Shown here piece by piece: positions 33,817 through 47,800 of a DNA stretch of 64,000 bases. Positions within the stretch are counted from its first letter, which is position 1, and each line of letters starts with the position of its first letter. Made by a program: the position numbers and the translations under genes. The notes under the pieces were generated by a model. It was not told the DNA's origin. It saw only the letters and a list, made by a program, of their open reading frames with translations, and made no database searches. This DNA comes from Cinnamomum chago (Eukaryota; Streptophyta; Magnoliopsida; Laurales; Lauraceae), in contig CP142452.1 in NCBI GenBank assembly GCA_038049695.1, positions 110,409,001 through 110,473,000 of the forward strand, read 5' to 3'.

Positions 33817-36800
33817 ATGGCGGTTCCCGTTTCCCTCTCGTCATCCGCCACCATGTCTCCTCCTCCTCCTCGCTGTTGTTCCTGCGTTGGCGCCATGTCG
33901 GTGATGACGATGAGCAGTAGCAGCAGTACGAGGAGGAGCAGGAGGAGGACGCCTCCTCCTCCTCTACGGGCGGCTTTAGTCGCTGAGGCTGCTGGGGCAG
34001 CGGAGCAAGGAAGAAGAGGAGGAGGAGGAGACTACGATACATATGCCATACAGCTCTTTCAAGACTCCTCAAGGGATCGTGCTAATGACATGCAAGCAGA
34101 GGCCAGGGCCATGGCCCGTGCTGCTAATGCTTCCGTCTATAACCCCCAGTTCCTCTCAATCAAATACGGCTCTCGTCCCATCAAGGTAGGTGGTGGTATT
34201 CTTATCGGCTTGTTACATCTTCTCTGTTTATTTATTTATCTATCTATCTATTTATTTCATGTAAATTGGATACAAATTCCTTGGGACCGGATTTCTGTAA
34301 GCAGTTAAAAACGAAGAAAGAAAGAGAGAGGCGAATGTCCAAAATTGGCCACCAAATAACCTCCCCTCTTATGGAAATTGAACCAAGAGAAGACGGAAAA
34401 TGAATACAAATCATGGGAATGCGAAAGTCCCCTCTACCTTGCTGCCTCATATCTTTCACCTCATGCCTCAACTCTTTAATAATCCTTTGTTAAGCTCATT
34501 TGACCACGAATTCCTATGTATTCTATGCAACTGAAGATGCCCTTATTTGTCATATATCACCTGCATGCTACACAAACAGTGCAAATTTTTATTTTAATTG
34601 AACACATTCCCTTTTGTTACACAATCAAAACAGATGTTGCTTAGTCATGCTCATGGTTGCTTGTTTGTTCGCTCAAGCGTGGTATGTTGTTACTGTTTTT
34701 TTTTTCTTTTTTGACCCTTTCATGTTAGGCATTAGGGAGGGCCCTGGAGATCCTGATTGCCCTGGGAACCTTTGCCTTCAAACTGCTGTTGGATGATAGG
34801 AGTGGCCAGCTCGATCAGAACAAACAAACGAGAGCCAAGGAGCTAAGGATAGAGTTCACGCGACTGGGCCCCACTTTTGTCAAACTTGGACAAGGCTTGT
34901 CCACCAGGCCTGATCTCTGCCCCCCTGAGTACCTTGAGGAGCTCTCCCAACTGCAGGTAACTTGCCTGCCTTCCTCTTTTTACATTCCTCTTCCCCCCTA
35001 CTTCCCGCTACCATCATTTTTGCGTGTGCCTTCAAAGAATGTGCTGAATGTATGCTATATTTCTTGCTTTTCTTGTTTACCTGAAGCATCTAGGCAGTAG
35101 GATGAATAAAGCAGAACTTGGGCTCAAATTCAACGCAAAACCCTCGTAAAATAAGCAATAACAGAGGTGATGCATTCAAAAACAATTCAAAGGCAACACA
35201 AAGGGATCTATTTCTGGAGAACAATCAAAATGAACTTGCACCATTGTGGCCATGCTGGTAACAAGAAAGAGAAAAAAAAAAAAAAAATTTGAGAGGAAAA
35301 AACCAAAACAATACTCTAGCATTTTTAGAAGTGATAGGGTTTACTTTGAGCTTGTCTCTGGGTGGGGCTTCCCAAAAATGTCCCACCTTATGCCCTGTGC
35401 TTTAAGTATCTCACTTTATGAGGTATATTTGTAGAGTACGCACCAGATGAAGCATATGATGAAGTATAGTCCATATGTGGGGAATATGATCCATTGGCTA
35501 CTATTACTTTCTGTTTTTACTAATATATTTCTTATGTAATTATTTATTTGTTAAAAGGCATGGTCATGAGGCTCACGCCCCATGCTTTGCTCAATTGGGA
35601 CACCTTGCTTCACACCTCAATATTTCAAAAATTTAGTCAGGGTTAACTTGACTGCATGGTCATTTATGGGTCTCATATACACTGGGGCGTTTTGTAGTTG
35701 TTTGATTCTTGTTTTGGTTTTAGTTTTAGCGGGACTTGACAATTGAGTGTTGTCTTTAATTACTAGTGGGACTACTCTATCCAACATCTTATAAGGATTC
35801 CATATTTTCAGTAGTATGTAAGAGACCTATTTGTGTTACAGCATTGAAACTTCCCTATATATATGGCATGGTTGGATATGAATACACGCACATTATTTTT
35901 TCCCTTTCTCTCTATTCTTTAGTTCTTGTGAAGGTAACCCATTGGATTCCTATTTTATGTGAAAACTTATTTCAAACTGTGTTTGTTGCAGTCGAACAAT
36001 TACGCTGGGTATCTTGTTACAATTGTGTCAATTGTCATACAATTGCTTGAATTTAGCGACTTCTACACTTGAGTTCCAATATGGGGTTTCCTTAACTGAT
36101 AATATTTTTTTCTCTTCTCTCTCTGAGTGGGTTGTCTGTTCTCCCATTTTTGTGGTTTGTTCTTTAATTTTGTTTGAATTAAGGTCCTGTAGAAACCCAA
36201 TGTTATATATACTAGAATCACCATCATAGAGTGCATGTGTAGTGGAGAGTAGGGTGGATGACTGGGTCAATTTGATGACCACCTAGAGCCACATTGTCTC
36301 AAGTTTCAATACTTCTTCAGAACACACACACACAGAGGTTTGTGATTGCTAACATGACTTAACCTGCGACCTTGTGGTGCAATTATGAATGACTCCTAAG
36401 TGTGCTCGGGCCCTTCTCAGCAACTATGTAACTCCTCGATCATACTGTAGGCCAATATTCCTACTCAAACTAGTTATTAGAAAGCAATCCTATTAAGCAA
36501 CTAATTAATATTACTAATTTAAATATTCTCAAATAAGGATAGGGATCTCTGCCAAATCACAGATCATGTGGACCCCATCAGATGGGTCCGTCAGGGCCTG
36601 CGGGTCCTAGCCTTGTGTTGGGCTGCATCACAAATGAAGTTTATTTGAGTTTTTTAAATAGGATTAGTGCAAGGTGACAAGCCAGTAAAACTTCATGCGT
36701 TGAGTTTTGCTTCTAATTAAGGGATAAGTGGACGGCAAACCGATTATATCTCCATAGTAATATGGAGCTTGATATTGGCAAGAAGGAAACGACATGAATA

Positions 36801-39800
36801 TACACATGGCCAAGGTAGCGATGTAGGACAGTCAAGGTTCAATTCCACAGGAAGATTTTTTTGTTGCTATGGGTTTGTGTAAAATTAGGAATATGCGGTT
36901 CTATAGTATTTGGAACGAGTACATAAGAGGAAAATGTCAGGGAGCCTCCAACATGATAAGATAAAGTAATGATGTCTTAGATGGGTTTGGGCATGTGCAT
37001 AGAAGATAAGAAACCATGGAATGAAATTTCTATTGTTGCCAAGACGACTTGTCTAAATGATACAATGCCAGTACTTATCATGTTGGTATGACCCAACTAT
37101 ATATTGGAATGAAATCTCCGATGAAAGCACCATAGATCCAGTGATTTGGAAGGTGATGATAAAAAACAGTCCAAAAAACTGATCAAACACAAGAATCAGG
37201 AAATGGTCTTTCCTCCAATGGTGGAAAAAATGCTGAAAAATCTCAAAAAATCTCCAGAGAGACGCGCAAACCTCCTTGCAGAGGAATCCCAACCAATGAT
37301 GATCACCAGGTGAGCCCTGCAGTGATCACTTTCACACAACCAGGGACGTGCTGCTGCACCTTGATAAAAATAGATCTTCCTTCCAAGATGTATCAAAAAG
37401 ACAAACAAAAGGCACCAGTGGAAGGCCGGAAAGGAATCTGGTAATTTTGGAGTTGCTAATTCAAAAGTGAGTCCCTTCAGTCACATACAACAACTATCTC
37501 GAGCCGATGATCAAACCTTCACTATCTTTAAGCAAAAAACAGAGGGCTAGCTCTGATACCATATTACACATAACCCTTGTCACTCAATATTCAAACATAT
37601 GCTCACAAGTTGAATATAATTGGAGTGGAATTTAGTGCCTTCCAATGTGAGGGTTCATCGATCTTTACAGGATGCACTATGTTATTTAGTAACTTTGTGC
37701 ATCAGAATTTCTAATTTTGCAGCAATTATATCCCTTTTATTGGGGTGATTAAATCCTAAGAGGTTATTGTATGCAGTGGTGGACCCAGGATTTTCATTTC
37801 GGTAGGGCGAATGATGGTCAATTGAAAAAGTCAATCATACAACGGACTATCCAAGACTTTTATCTGAAGAGAACTGAAAAAATAAGACATAATCCATTTT
37901 TTATTCAAAACCCAATTATTGAAATCAACCACAGAAAACTGAAAAAAAAGGAAAAATCACTTACATCAACCCGCACAAAGAAACCTTTGATCTAACTATA
38001 CCATTAAAAAAAAATGGATCTAACTATCATTTTTCATGTCTCTTGCTACATATTAGGATCATCTAAAAGGATTTATATGGGAATTCTAGTCTATTTATCT
38101 GCTTAAACCATGGTACATAGGAGTTTGGATCTAAATGAAATTTCTATTGATGAAAAAAAATTATACTGAATACAAGTAGGAAGCCCCACTTTTATTTTTT
38201 ATTTCTTTGGTTTTGAAGTTCCTTTACCTGAGAGCTACAGAGGGGAGGCATCACACCCTATCCAGTATAACAGGAATGAAAGAAAAACCAGTCAAGCATC
38301 GCCCTTTTCTAGATAAACATCCATCTGAGCAGAGCTTTTCTAGCCCACCAAACCATTAATTAAGATGGAAGAGCATCAATTTCTCTGAAGCAATAAAATC
38401 CAAACAACCAAGTATAGCGCGCACACACATATATTACCTACAACAAATCCTAAATTCATTCAAACCAAAATATAACCAAAGAACCCACATCAATTTCACT
38501 GAAGCAATAAAATCCGACAAAATCACCACAACAGACATTGGCTTTCTCCTTGTCCAACAATCAAACCCAATATCTATCTAACGGCTAAAACTGAAAAATT
38601 TTAATAGCGAAGAGAAAACCCATTCGAGAATTGCACATTAAAAAAAAACATTTGAAACAGAAAAGAAATAGAAGAAGCAAAGATACCAATGGAAAGGTTA
38701 ACTGAATACAAAATTCATGAACAACCCAGCAGGCATCAAAGAAAGACTAAGGTTAATCAAACACCCAAAAAAAAAAACAGAAAATAAGAAAAATAGATAG
38801 AGGGGAACAGCCGAATAGAGATGGAGAGATTAGAGAAGAGAAAAGAAAGATAAGAGATTGAGAGAAGAGAGAGTAGATCAAGAGAAATAGTGAAGAATAC
38901 TTGCTTTGCCGGAGAGGAAGGAGACCGGAATCCGAATCTGGAGGAGGGGAAAGGCATTTAGGGCTAGGGTTTTCTATTGGGGAGAACTGGGAGAGCCAAA
39001 GAGGAGTTAGGGGCTTTTCAATTTTGAGGGTGGGGCATGATCAAATTTCAAAAGGGGCATGGGCCAGATGGGTATTTTTCAAATCTGACTGGGGCAGCTG
39101 CCCAACCATGCTAGTATGTGGGTCCACCCCTGATTGTATGATATGGTGCATATGTAGCGTATTGTACATCATGAATCTTTCAGTGTGGTGTTCCACAATG
39201 CTATTCTAATTTCTAATAGTGCATGTCATATACATAACGGACAAAGGGCATATACATGTGTTTATTTATGTAAATATTTTATAATTACAAATATTAACGG
39301 ACAAACAGAGGGGCTGGGTTGGGATGTGCCCTAATCCAGCCTTCAAGGTGGTGGGCTTTTCCAAATCGGTCCTACTATATGCTCAGGCTTTAGCACAAAA
39401 AAAGAGCCCCCTTTTTTGTGGGCTTTGGCAGGCCTTGTCAAAGGGTCAGATTGACCTGCATATGAAGGCTACAACGGGTTTCACAATGAAGCCAAAGGAT
39501 GGTTGGTAGGTTGCGAGAGAATGCATATAACACTAGTACTGTGTATCACTGTATCATGCATGATTCATTCTCTGATTGATTTTTTAACCAGTATTTGCAG
39601 TAGGTTTACTTACCATTTAAAAAAAACATAAAAAAAACCCAAGCAACAAATTCTTCTTCTTCTCTCTCTCTCTCAGTTGGCATTTGAAGTTGTTTCTGCT
39701 ATATAGGAGCAAAATTGGATATAATACTTTTCATTGTTACCGAGAATCACCATCTTGTTTTTTTATTGAGCAGGATGCATTGCCAACATTTCCAGATGAA

Positions 39801-42800
39801 GAGGCATTTTCATGCATTGAGAGAGAATTGGGACTGTCAATTGATTCCATTTTCTCATCCATATCTCCATCCCCAATTGCAGCAGCCAGTTTGGGCCAAG
39901 TTTACAAGGCTCAATTAAAGTATTCTGGACGTGTTGTTGCTGTGAAGGTGCAAAGGCCTGGTATAGAAGAAGCTATAGGACTGGACTTCTATCTGGTACG
40001 GGGTCTAGGTTTTCTGATAAATAAATATGTTGACTTCATCACCAGTGATGTTGTTGCTCTAATTGACGAGTTTGCCCGAAGAGTGTACCAGGAGCTGAAT
40101 TATGTCCAGGTACTCCTTAATTCTAATGCATGAAAATGCTATTTGTTAGTTTATCATCCTCCAATTTTGTTTAAATGAGAATTTCTTGTTACTAGTATGT
40201 GCATGTTATTCGTTTATGCAAAATTATCAAATGCAATGGTTTGTACTACAATAACCCATGTTGTGGCCCGCTGACCACATAAATGCATGGTTCATCATCT
40301 TAGTCTCATACCATCTATTTGGGGTTGTCTTTCAGAGTCCTAATGTAAAACTATAGAAAATCTATGTCAAATAAATGCATTGTTGATAGTTTGATATAAG
40401 GGGCAATGCATGGATTGCATATGGCTCAAAATATCACCTTCATTTGATGATCAAGAGTATTTCATGGGCATATCCAAGATAGATGGCTCGGACAATTTGG
40501 TTTGATGGTTACATTTTACATGGTCTCGATTCAATGGTTGTGATCATTAAATCAAATTGAAATTTAGACCATAGGTAATCTTTCGAGTACCCTTTCTATC
40601 TGTCTACCATGTGTGCAGGTTGCTCAAGTGTGTACAGCAGTGTCAGTTGTACTACACTACTACGATTTTAGTGGTTGGACTTGATGATTATTTTGTTTAA
40701 ATATGTGGTTATCTGGTTGCTGAATGATTGAAGCTATGTCAACCAATCACTTCATATGTATTTATCTCATTGCTGACTGATTGACGCCATGTTGAGCAAC
40801 CATGTCATCTTGTTCTCCAAGTTCTGTATCTTAATGTTATTAAATAGTACTCTGCTTTAGGATGGTCAGCCCAAGGTATAGGCCCAGGCCTAATATTCCG
40901 ATGGTTAAGTGGGCTGAGCCTGGATTTAAACCTTTTCATAAGTCTGACTAGATGCCCCAGTAAAGCGTGATTAACAGCTCAGAAGAAACCTAACAATTGG
41001 CTGATGGGCTGACCGTGGGCATTAATTTTACCCTTGTGGGCTGGATGTGGACCTGAATATTGGGCCCATGAAACAAACGGTCTGGACGTTGACAAGCTGA
41101 GGACAGCCCAGGATACTTCTGTTTAGTTTTGATTGGGACAGTTCTTTTATGTAGGAGGGGAAGAATGCACGGAGATTTAAGAAGTTATATGCAGACAAGG
41201 AAGATGTCCTTGTTCCAGATATCTTTTGGGATTACACCAGTGCAAAAGTTCTTACAATGGACTGGGTAGATGGTGTCAAATTAAATGAGCAAGAAGCTAT
41301 TGAGAGCCAAGGGTTGAAGCTCTTGGAGTTGGTGAACACAGGTATTCAGTGCAGCCTTAGGCAGCTGTTAGAGTATGGATATTTTCATGCAGACCCTCAT
41401 CCTGGCAATCTTTTGGCAACACCAGAAGGAAAGCTTGCTTTTCTTGATTTTGGAATGATGAGTGAGACCCCAGAGGAAGCAAGATATGCTATTATAGGCC
41501 ATGTTGTTCACATGGTAAATCGTGACTATGAAGCTATGGCCCGTGACTACTATGCCTTGGATTTCTTGTCCCCAGATGTAGATGTATCTCCAATTGTGCC
41601 AGCACTCAAGAACTTTTTTGATGATGCCCTTAATTCTACTGTGAGCGAGCTCAATTTCAAAACGCTGGTGGATGGTTTGGGTGCTGTTTTATATCAGTAT
41701 CCATTTACTGGTGAGTTCGCATTGCATGTTAATAACGACTTTAGGGCCTTTTTAGTTCTCTCGTGTGTTGCTTTTTTCCCATAGATTGTTTAACTAAATA
41801 GCTGCTTCACAGATGTTTCCGTATGAGGAACAATTTGAGCTTACTTGGCTCTCCAAATTCCTTTCAGTTCCTGCCTATTATGCATTGATATTGAGATCGC
41901 TCACCGTGCTGGAAGGTTTGGCTCTTTATGCTGATCCTAATTTTAAGGTCCTGGCCGCTTCATATCCATATTTTGCAAAAAGGCTTCTCACGGATCCAAA
42001 TCCTTACCTCAGAGATGCACTAATTGAGTTACTTTTCAAGGATGGTAGATTCAGGTGAGTGCATGATTTGCTAATAGTTTTAATGATTTTGGTTTTGGTT
42101 TGAGTACCACCCAAAAATCTGTTTCCTTTGCTTGGTTACAAGCCTCCTGGGGTTGATCAGTTCTATCTGTTAAAACTCGCAAAAAAATCTCTAAATTTAT
42201 GTTCCCTTTGCTGCATGCAGGTGGAATAGACTTGAGAACTTGCTTGTACAGGGGAGCAAGGATAGAGATTTCACAGCTAGAGAAGCTTTGCAACCTGTTC
42301 TAAAGCTACTAATGGGCCCTGATGGTGAAGAGCTACGTGCTTTAGTTGTTAAAGAGGCTATCCGAGTCACAGAAGCTATTGTAATAGGCACAACAATTGA
42401 TACATATAATGCCATTCCTGAGTTTCTGAGGTCTCTATTTTTCAACAGCAATGCAACTGGACCTTTTGCAATTAGTGGAAGTGAACAAGATAGCATGTTG
42501 GAACTTAGAGATCGTGTGTACAGAGTATGGAGTCTTCTGAGATCTTCGGAAAATTTTGACCCAGCCCTTCTGCAGCCTATTTTACAAGTAAGAAGCTAGA
42601 TAGTATTATTATACTGGGCAACACACTGTTTATAGGTTTAGGTAGTGGGATAATTGAAAATTGATTCCTGCATAATTTAAAGGTAACAATTGTGGATTAG
42701 CTGTGGCATTTGTTTGTTGTAGTGGTCATTTTAGAACTCCAGACTAGGTATTCCAATAAGATGCTGACCTGATGAGCATGGTCTGAGCAGGTCCTTCAAG

Positions 42801-42916
42801 AACCGGCAGCGCGCGACCTCAGTGGGCGTGTTGTTGGAGGGATTACTCAACGTCTTGCAGCACGCTTGCTGCAACAAGTTCTTCGTGCTCCACCTACGGT
42901 TCCTGCAACTCCATAG
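33817..42916 (+). CDS. ABC1K3: ABC1K3, plastid aarF/ABC1-type atypical kinase, 7 exons
   Basis: Exons 33817-34185, 34729-34956, 39774-40109, 41155-41710, 41868-42054, 42221-42587, 42791-42916 with matching phases give 722 residues (Arabidopsis At1g79600 about 711). Residues 1-60 are Ser/Arg/Pro-rich with few acids, a chloroplast transit peptide. ABC1 hallmarks are all present: KxGQ (K175-Q178), the AAAS loop replacing the glycine-rich loop (235-238), ATP-site lysine in VAVK (K257), HAD of the catalytic loop with the following Asn (389-396) and DFG (409-411). The C-terminal part matches the ABC1K3-specific extension to PATP. Known: in plastoglobules/thylakoids with ABC1K1, it affects plastoquinone and tocopherol metabolism and the light response (PGR6 is ABC1K1). 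Intron 2 is 4.8 kb because of transposon insertion. No damage to the reading frame. Confidence 0.95.
34957..37765. other. First part of ABC1K3 intron 2
   Basis: AT-rich intron. An A-run lies at 35273-35288. Nothing coding was recognised before the LTR-element fragment at about 36470-37560. Confidence 0.5.
36470..37560 (-). mobile_element. Copia-type LTR-element fossil fragment
   Basis: 36470-36630 is an inverted relative of the solo LTR at 48783: both have TGATGCAGCCC at one end and share a block around GGGGTCCACATGATC and GATAGGGATCTC. At 37548-37560, minus strand, TGGTATCAGAGC matches the initiator-Met tRNA primer-binding site used by Copia elements, followed by typical leader sequence. 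No coding region survives between. Old and broken; whether the two pieces belong to one insertion is uncertain. Confidence 0.5.
37774..39132. mobile_element. Non-autonomous hAT in ABC1K3 intron 2
   Basis: A 1359-bp element flanked by an exact 8-bp duplication ATTGTATG (37766-37773, 39133-39140). Ends: CAGTGGTGGACCCAGGATT on the left, CAGGGGTGGACCCACATAC on the right in reverse complement. No transposase coding. A pyrimidine-rich stretch near the right end on the minus strand (about 38960-38760) looks like a former promoter/leader. The copy at 8930-9790 is an older relative. Confidence 0.92.
39141..39773. other. End of ABC1K3 intron 2
   Basis: Includes TTCTTCTTCTTC(TC)n at 39651-39674 and a T-rich tract leading to the acceptor TTGAGCAG at 39773. 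Confidence 0.5.
40110..41154. other. ABC1K3 intron 3
   Basis: Near 40300 lies a fragment of the repeat also found at about 12330 (TCTCATACCATCTATTTGGGG). Otherwise ordinary intron sequence. Confidence 0.5.
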
Positions 42917-44672
42917 AAGCTGTAAACTAAGAAGTATCAGTTCAAGAGTAAACATCTGTAAAATTTTTATGATATAATTAGCAACAGCTATGGGTTGTTC
43001 GCTCTCCATTCTTCATTCATTCAGCCACTAAAAAAAAAAAAAAGACATGATGGATTGTGGGCTCTTAAAAGAATGGCTTCGGATGGTGAAGAAGTAGAAT
43101 TCACAAAGCCACCTCAAAATAGATGTGTTGAGGCTTTGATGATGATAATTTTGCTCCATGCGACGAGGCTTACCCATGACCCATGACTGTTCCAACGCTT
43201 TCATGTACAGAATGCTGCTAAAATCTGATAATTGCCCCCGCTTTTAACTGTTCATCCAACCTAAATCCTAAACCATTAAACTTAGAGCCCTTTAAATCAT
43301 AGGTTAGGATAATCTGATGGTTTTCCGTTCAGTCCTATTCCATTATGAGACATTTCTACCATTGTGTACTCTATTCTCGGTACATGCCACCTTACCTAGG
43401 ACTCAATTCAACCCAGGTAAGGAATTTTTTTTAATGCTTGCTGGGTGTTTTTTCATTCTAGCTGAGATCTTCTACCCTACGATTTTTTTTCTTGCATGTA
43501 TTTTGTATAAATTTTTATAAAAAAAAATCATTCCAAAGAAGTTATTTATATTTTTGGGCGTTTTATTATTTCAAGCTACTAGGTTCGTAGCATTCATATT
43601 CCATTTACAAGTTCATTATTAGGAGTCGTTTTAAGATTAAGAGATGTCTTGACTTGTTAGTTTTATAAAGACACGCAACAAGGGTCTTTAATTTTTCTTA
43701 CCTAAAAAAAAGGGTCTTTAATTTTTTTTTTAAATCTGCATTGGAGAATTTTTGAAGGGGTCATTCCTCTGGCCCACTTTCTGATTTAGAACACAGGCAC
43801 TGCCACTCACACAGCGGTTTTCCAACCAGCTGAATTACACGTTGGGGAAAATTTGTATTTCGTTTATCTCATTGAATAGAATGAAAATATGATTGATTTG
43901 TAGGGCTTTTGGTTTGAATGCTGACTCAAGAAAAAGGAAAGAGGGTAAAAGCCAATTTTATTTGCTGCAGTCCTGCATTTCAAGGAATAACAACACTTTT
44001 GAACGACAGGTTCACCAAAAGTTGTACGATTATTCCGAATAACATTTAAATCATTCGGTTTACAATCTGGAATTATATTGTTTCTTGGCCGTTCTAAACA
44101 ATCATTTGAGTGGTTTTTTCCCAAGAACATGGGGGCGGGCTACTCATTCAAGGCCTCTTCCTATAAGCCCTAACAAAGAATGCATTCTGTTTGGGGATAT
44201 TGGAAGGGGATACTACTGGATGTCCATTTGAAACAAGTCTGCTAAAAGAAGTCCATTTTGAAACTTTTATAAACTCCCCAAAACTCAAGCCCTACTTTTT
44301 GAAATTTCCCTATTAATTTATTTTTTGAGTGGTTTAAAAACTTAAGTAAGCCACTTGTTGATCCCCTCGCGCGTTTGGCAAGTTAGACCCTCATAGGGGA
44401 TCCTGACGTGACACACATGTGAGGCCGCATCCTGTTGAGAGTCAAGGCTGCATGCATCCATGTAATGTAAGTTTTATCTCGTAAGTGTCTGGTGCCCCTT
44501 GGCTGCTGCATTTCAGCCTCAAATGGGACATCTCTTTTGGCTCCTCATATGACCAATGTAAAACAATCCCGATTATAGAGAGAGAGAGAGAGAGAGAGAG
44601 AGGACACCTACGAGACCAGCTATCTCTTTATCCGTCCGTTATCCATCGGAGTAGCAAGAGGAAGAAGAGAAA
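42917..44672. other. Intergenic DNA between ABC1K3 and the NDH locus
   Basis: ABC1K3 3' UTR to about 43010, then AT-rich DNA. The last 100 bp are the leader of the next gene, with (GA)n at 44577-44602 and a start context AGAAAATGG. No gene recognised between. Confidence 0.5.
44577..44602. repeat. (GA)n in the 5' leader of the NDH locus
   Basis: About 13 GA units some 70 bp before the start codon at 44673. GA/CT tracts are common core-promoter or leader elements in plants. Confidence 0.85.
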
Positions 44673-44807
44673 ATGGCGTCGGTATCTCTCCTGAAGTCGT
44701 CTCTTGTTGTTGACAAGTACGAGTGGGCTAAGTCTCAGCCCCTCCTGCTCCCTTCTGCCACAGCATTCCGCTGCAACTCATTTGCTGACGAGGTCGTGAA
44801 GAACATG
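44673..44807 (+). other. Candidate shared transit-peptide exon (PNSB4 exon 1, possibly also PNSL2)
   Basis: ATG 44673 opens 45 codons: MASVSLLKSSLVVDKYEWAK, then a Leu/Ser/Pro/Ala-rich part, ending ADEVVKNM before the donor ATG|GTATCT at 44808. It ends in phase 0. Joined to 56042 it reads ...VVKNMNRSYRSKRGSL, which aligns with the N-terminal region of Arabidopsis PNSB4 (KNVNEKRERNLMRGSL, from memory). Joined to 50530 it reads ...VVKNMGRGYRSKRSSL. It is the only start exon recognised in the locus. Confidence 0.65.
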
Positions 44808-47800
44808 GTATCTCCATCCCCTCGCTTCTTTTATTCTCTTCCCTATTCGTCTTTATTATTATTATTATTATTATTTAATCCAAAAGACATGATATTGAAC
44901 TGTAGACTTGATTAGAATCTAGAGCTAGAGGAGATCTCTGTTTATTTTCTTTTCCTCATCAAAAGTAACTTCCAGTGAGAACTCTAAATATTCACGCATA
45001 AGAATCTAGCCCTAATGTAACATGTTGATTTTTTATTATTATAAAAAGTAATAATAAAGATATCAATTTATTTTAAAATGGAGATCATTTCTCTTCTTAT
45101 GGGAAAAAAAGAGAGAGCAAAAGTCCGGGTTGAAGGAAAAATATAAGGGATCGGAGCTCAAGCACTCCATCGTCGTCTCTTCTTGACTTTTCTGTGGCAG
45201 GTGGTTGAAAAAGAAGAACCCAACTCATTTCCAACGAACTCATCCTCACCAACCCTAGAGAGAAGAAAAAAAAGAAAAAAGAAAAAAGAAAAAGATCACC
45301 GATACACACTATAATTTAACTTGTGCCACACACAACATGAAGGAGCTTCTATGAAATGGGAGGAAAAAAAAAAAATTTCATTATCAGTTACCACTGTATC
45401 CTGAGGTACGTCTTAAGCAGAGTTAACTTTAGGGAGGTTGTAGAGAGAAATCTTCCGCGCTTTACCTCTACTCGTGCATAACCCATTTGATCCTCTCCCA
45501 TTTTAGCTCTCCCTTCGTATGGGAATAAGAAGAATATGTCAATATTGAAAATTGAAAGGCCCTTACAGAATACTGAGAGGATTTTAAGAACAGACCTTAA
45601 TTTTTCTATTGCTAGAAAGAATTAGCAAATTAAGAAAAATCACGGAAGACTTGCATGTAGCTCACACTTATTCAGATCCATTTCTCCCATTGCTCCTGCA
45701 TCAAAGTTGCTGTCAACCACCTTATTTGAGAGGTAGTGCTCTTCATCGGTCAGATGAAATCAAAATCCTGGGGGTAATTCTACATGGACATCTAATCTAG
45801 TGAGAACTGGATCCTTTCACATATCTTACGACATCTTATCCCAATTTGTAGCCTCTTGTTCTGGAAGCATGAAAATCGACCCAAAATTTATATGGGCAGG
45901 GTAGAAAAAGAACCAGTGGTGGAGCCTGCTTTTCTGGAAACACACATGTGACTCTCTCCAGATGCATATGGGTTCTGGAGAAGACTAAAGTTAACGATGC
46001 GACTATTAAGTAACCTCTAATTTCTCTATCCAACAGGAGGTGGGTAAAGTTAAAAGAGTCTGGTTTGTAGAAATAAAACAGAAAATTTTCTTTGAAGTAA
46101 AACTGGGTTGTAGCCCGTAAGCTTTTGTATGCAACATTCAACTGTAAAAGGCTCCCAAATTAGACTTTAATTTTCGTTTTGAAGGAAACATGAAAATATC
46201 GTATGATTAGATTGGTTTCCCAACATTTTGTGTTGTACTGACCCATGGAAAACCCAAAGGAGAATGGTAGTGGCCAACATGAATGTTCAAGTTCAAGAGG
46301 CATGAATATTGTTAGAACTAAACACCAGAGATGAAAAGAAAGGAAGAACCAGAAAAGTCTCTATCCCTGAAAGAATGAATGTAGTTGTTAAGTAAAAATG
46401 TTCTGATGTTGAGAAGGCCACCGTATACTGTTTTTGGAAGGGACTGAGATGTGGCATGTAAAGAAACTGAACCACTGAGAAAGACACTATTGGGGAATAA
46501 AAAAAAAAGATCAGCTATATCTGGTGTGTTGTGTCCCTAAGAGATCATTGTGGGGCTCACTCTGCTCTTTCTAAACCCTTAAAATTAATTCCTCCAATCT
46601 AGAAATTCACAGATATCACTTTGATTAAGCATCAGATTGAAACAAGGAAGATTATTTTTAAATTACAGTTTTGGGTTACTGCATTTGTAGTTATAGTAGA
46701 TATGAAAGTAGGAAGTAGTTGTGTTTTAATTTAAAAAGTTAGGTTCATGTTTGAATTTGAGACATTAGAAGTGGTTAGTAGTTATTTTCTACAGTAAGTC
46801 GATAGCTACATTCATGTTAGTCAGGGTGTTGTATTTTTTTTACAATCAAGTCGACGCATTTCCATTGAAACTTCATACCAACTTTTTTTTTCTCATCTTC
46901 AATTTTTGGTATTCCTTCTCTATTTTGCATTTTTCTTGAAGATAAAAAAACTTTGTTCGAAAACTTCACTCTTACACCCAGAATAGCCCATTTCAGAGCC
47001 ATGAATGAAGGGTCATATCATCTGTAGGTAACATAAAGATAACATCAAGTCAAGTTTGGACCGCACAACTGTCATCAGTGAAATTAGAAATTCTCTTGTT
47101 TCTTATGAATCTTTGGCTCAACAATTGTCCGGGTGCTCCATTTAGCGGAGGTGATGGATATGCGCTTTTCTCTTGTAAGAAAAGATCACAAAAGGCAGAT
47201 GAGAAAAAAGACCATTTGATTAGCCATGAGAATGATGAGACCCATAATGATACTTCTACCAAGCATGGCAATGAAGGTGGAACATTTGGTGATAGTCGAA
47301 AAGTTGTCAAGTGTTACCAATGTGGTAAAATTGGACATGCCTAAAATAATTGTCTAAAATTAAAGGGTGACTACGTAGTTGGAAGGAAATATGAACTAAT
47401 AAGATGAACATTGGAGGAAGTGCTTTGTGGTGGAAATAAGCATGATGGGTGCCTTAATGTCAATCAATGTAGAAGATGATTATATAGTTGACTCTAGTCG
47501 CAGATATCATATTACTGGAATAGCATTTTTCATGCTTTTGACACTATAGTGGCAACAACGCAATCATCATTGTGGATGAAAGTCTTTCTAAGGTGTAAAG
47601 CTTAATTGAAATCAATGCATAGTGATTTGGACCTTTTCCTACTCCATATTCGAGTTTTTGTTACACGCTGGTAATTGTGGATGATTTTACAAGATAAACA
47701 TGGTCCTATTTTAGAGAAAAAGCAGATGCGCTTTTCAAAATTTATTACCATTGAAAATTTGTGTGGGTGCGGGCATGGGGCCCAGGGATTAGTCCTGCCA

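Noticed and set aside
33368-34072. A 234-residue minus-strand frame overlapping ABC1K3 exon 1
   Set aside because: It is the antisense shadow of a GC-rich, Ser/Arg/Pro-rich transit-peptide exon and matches nothing.
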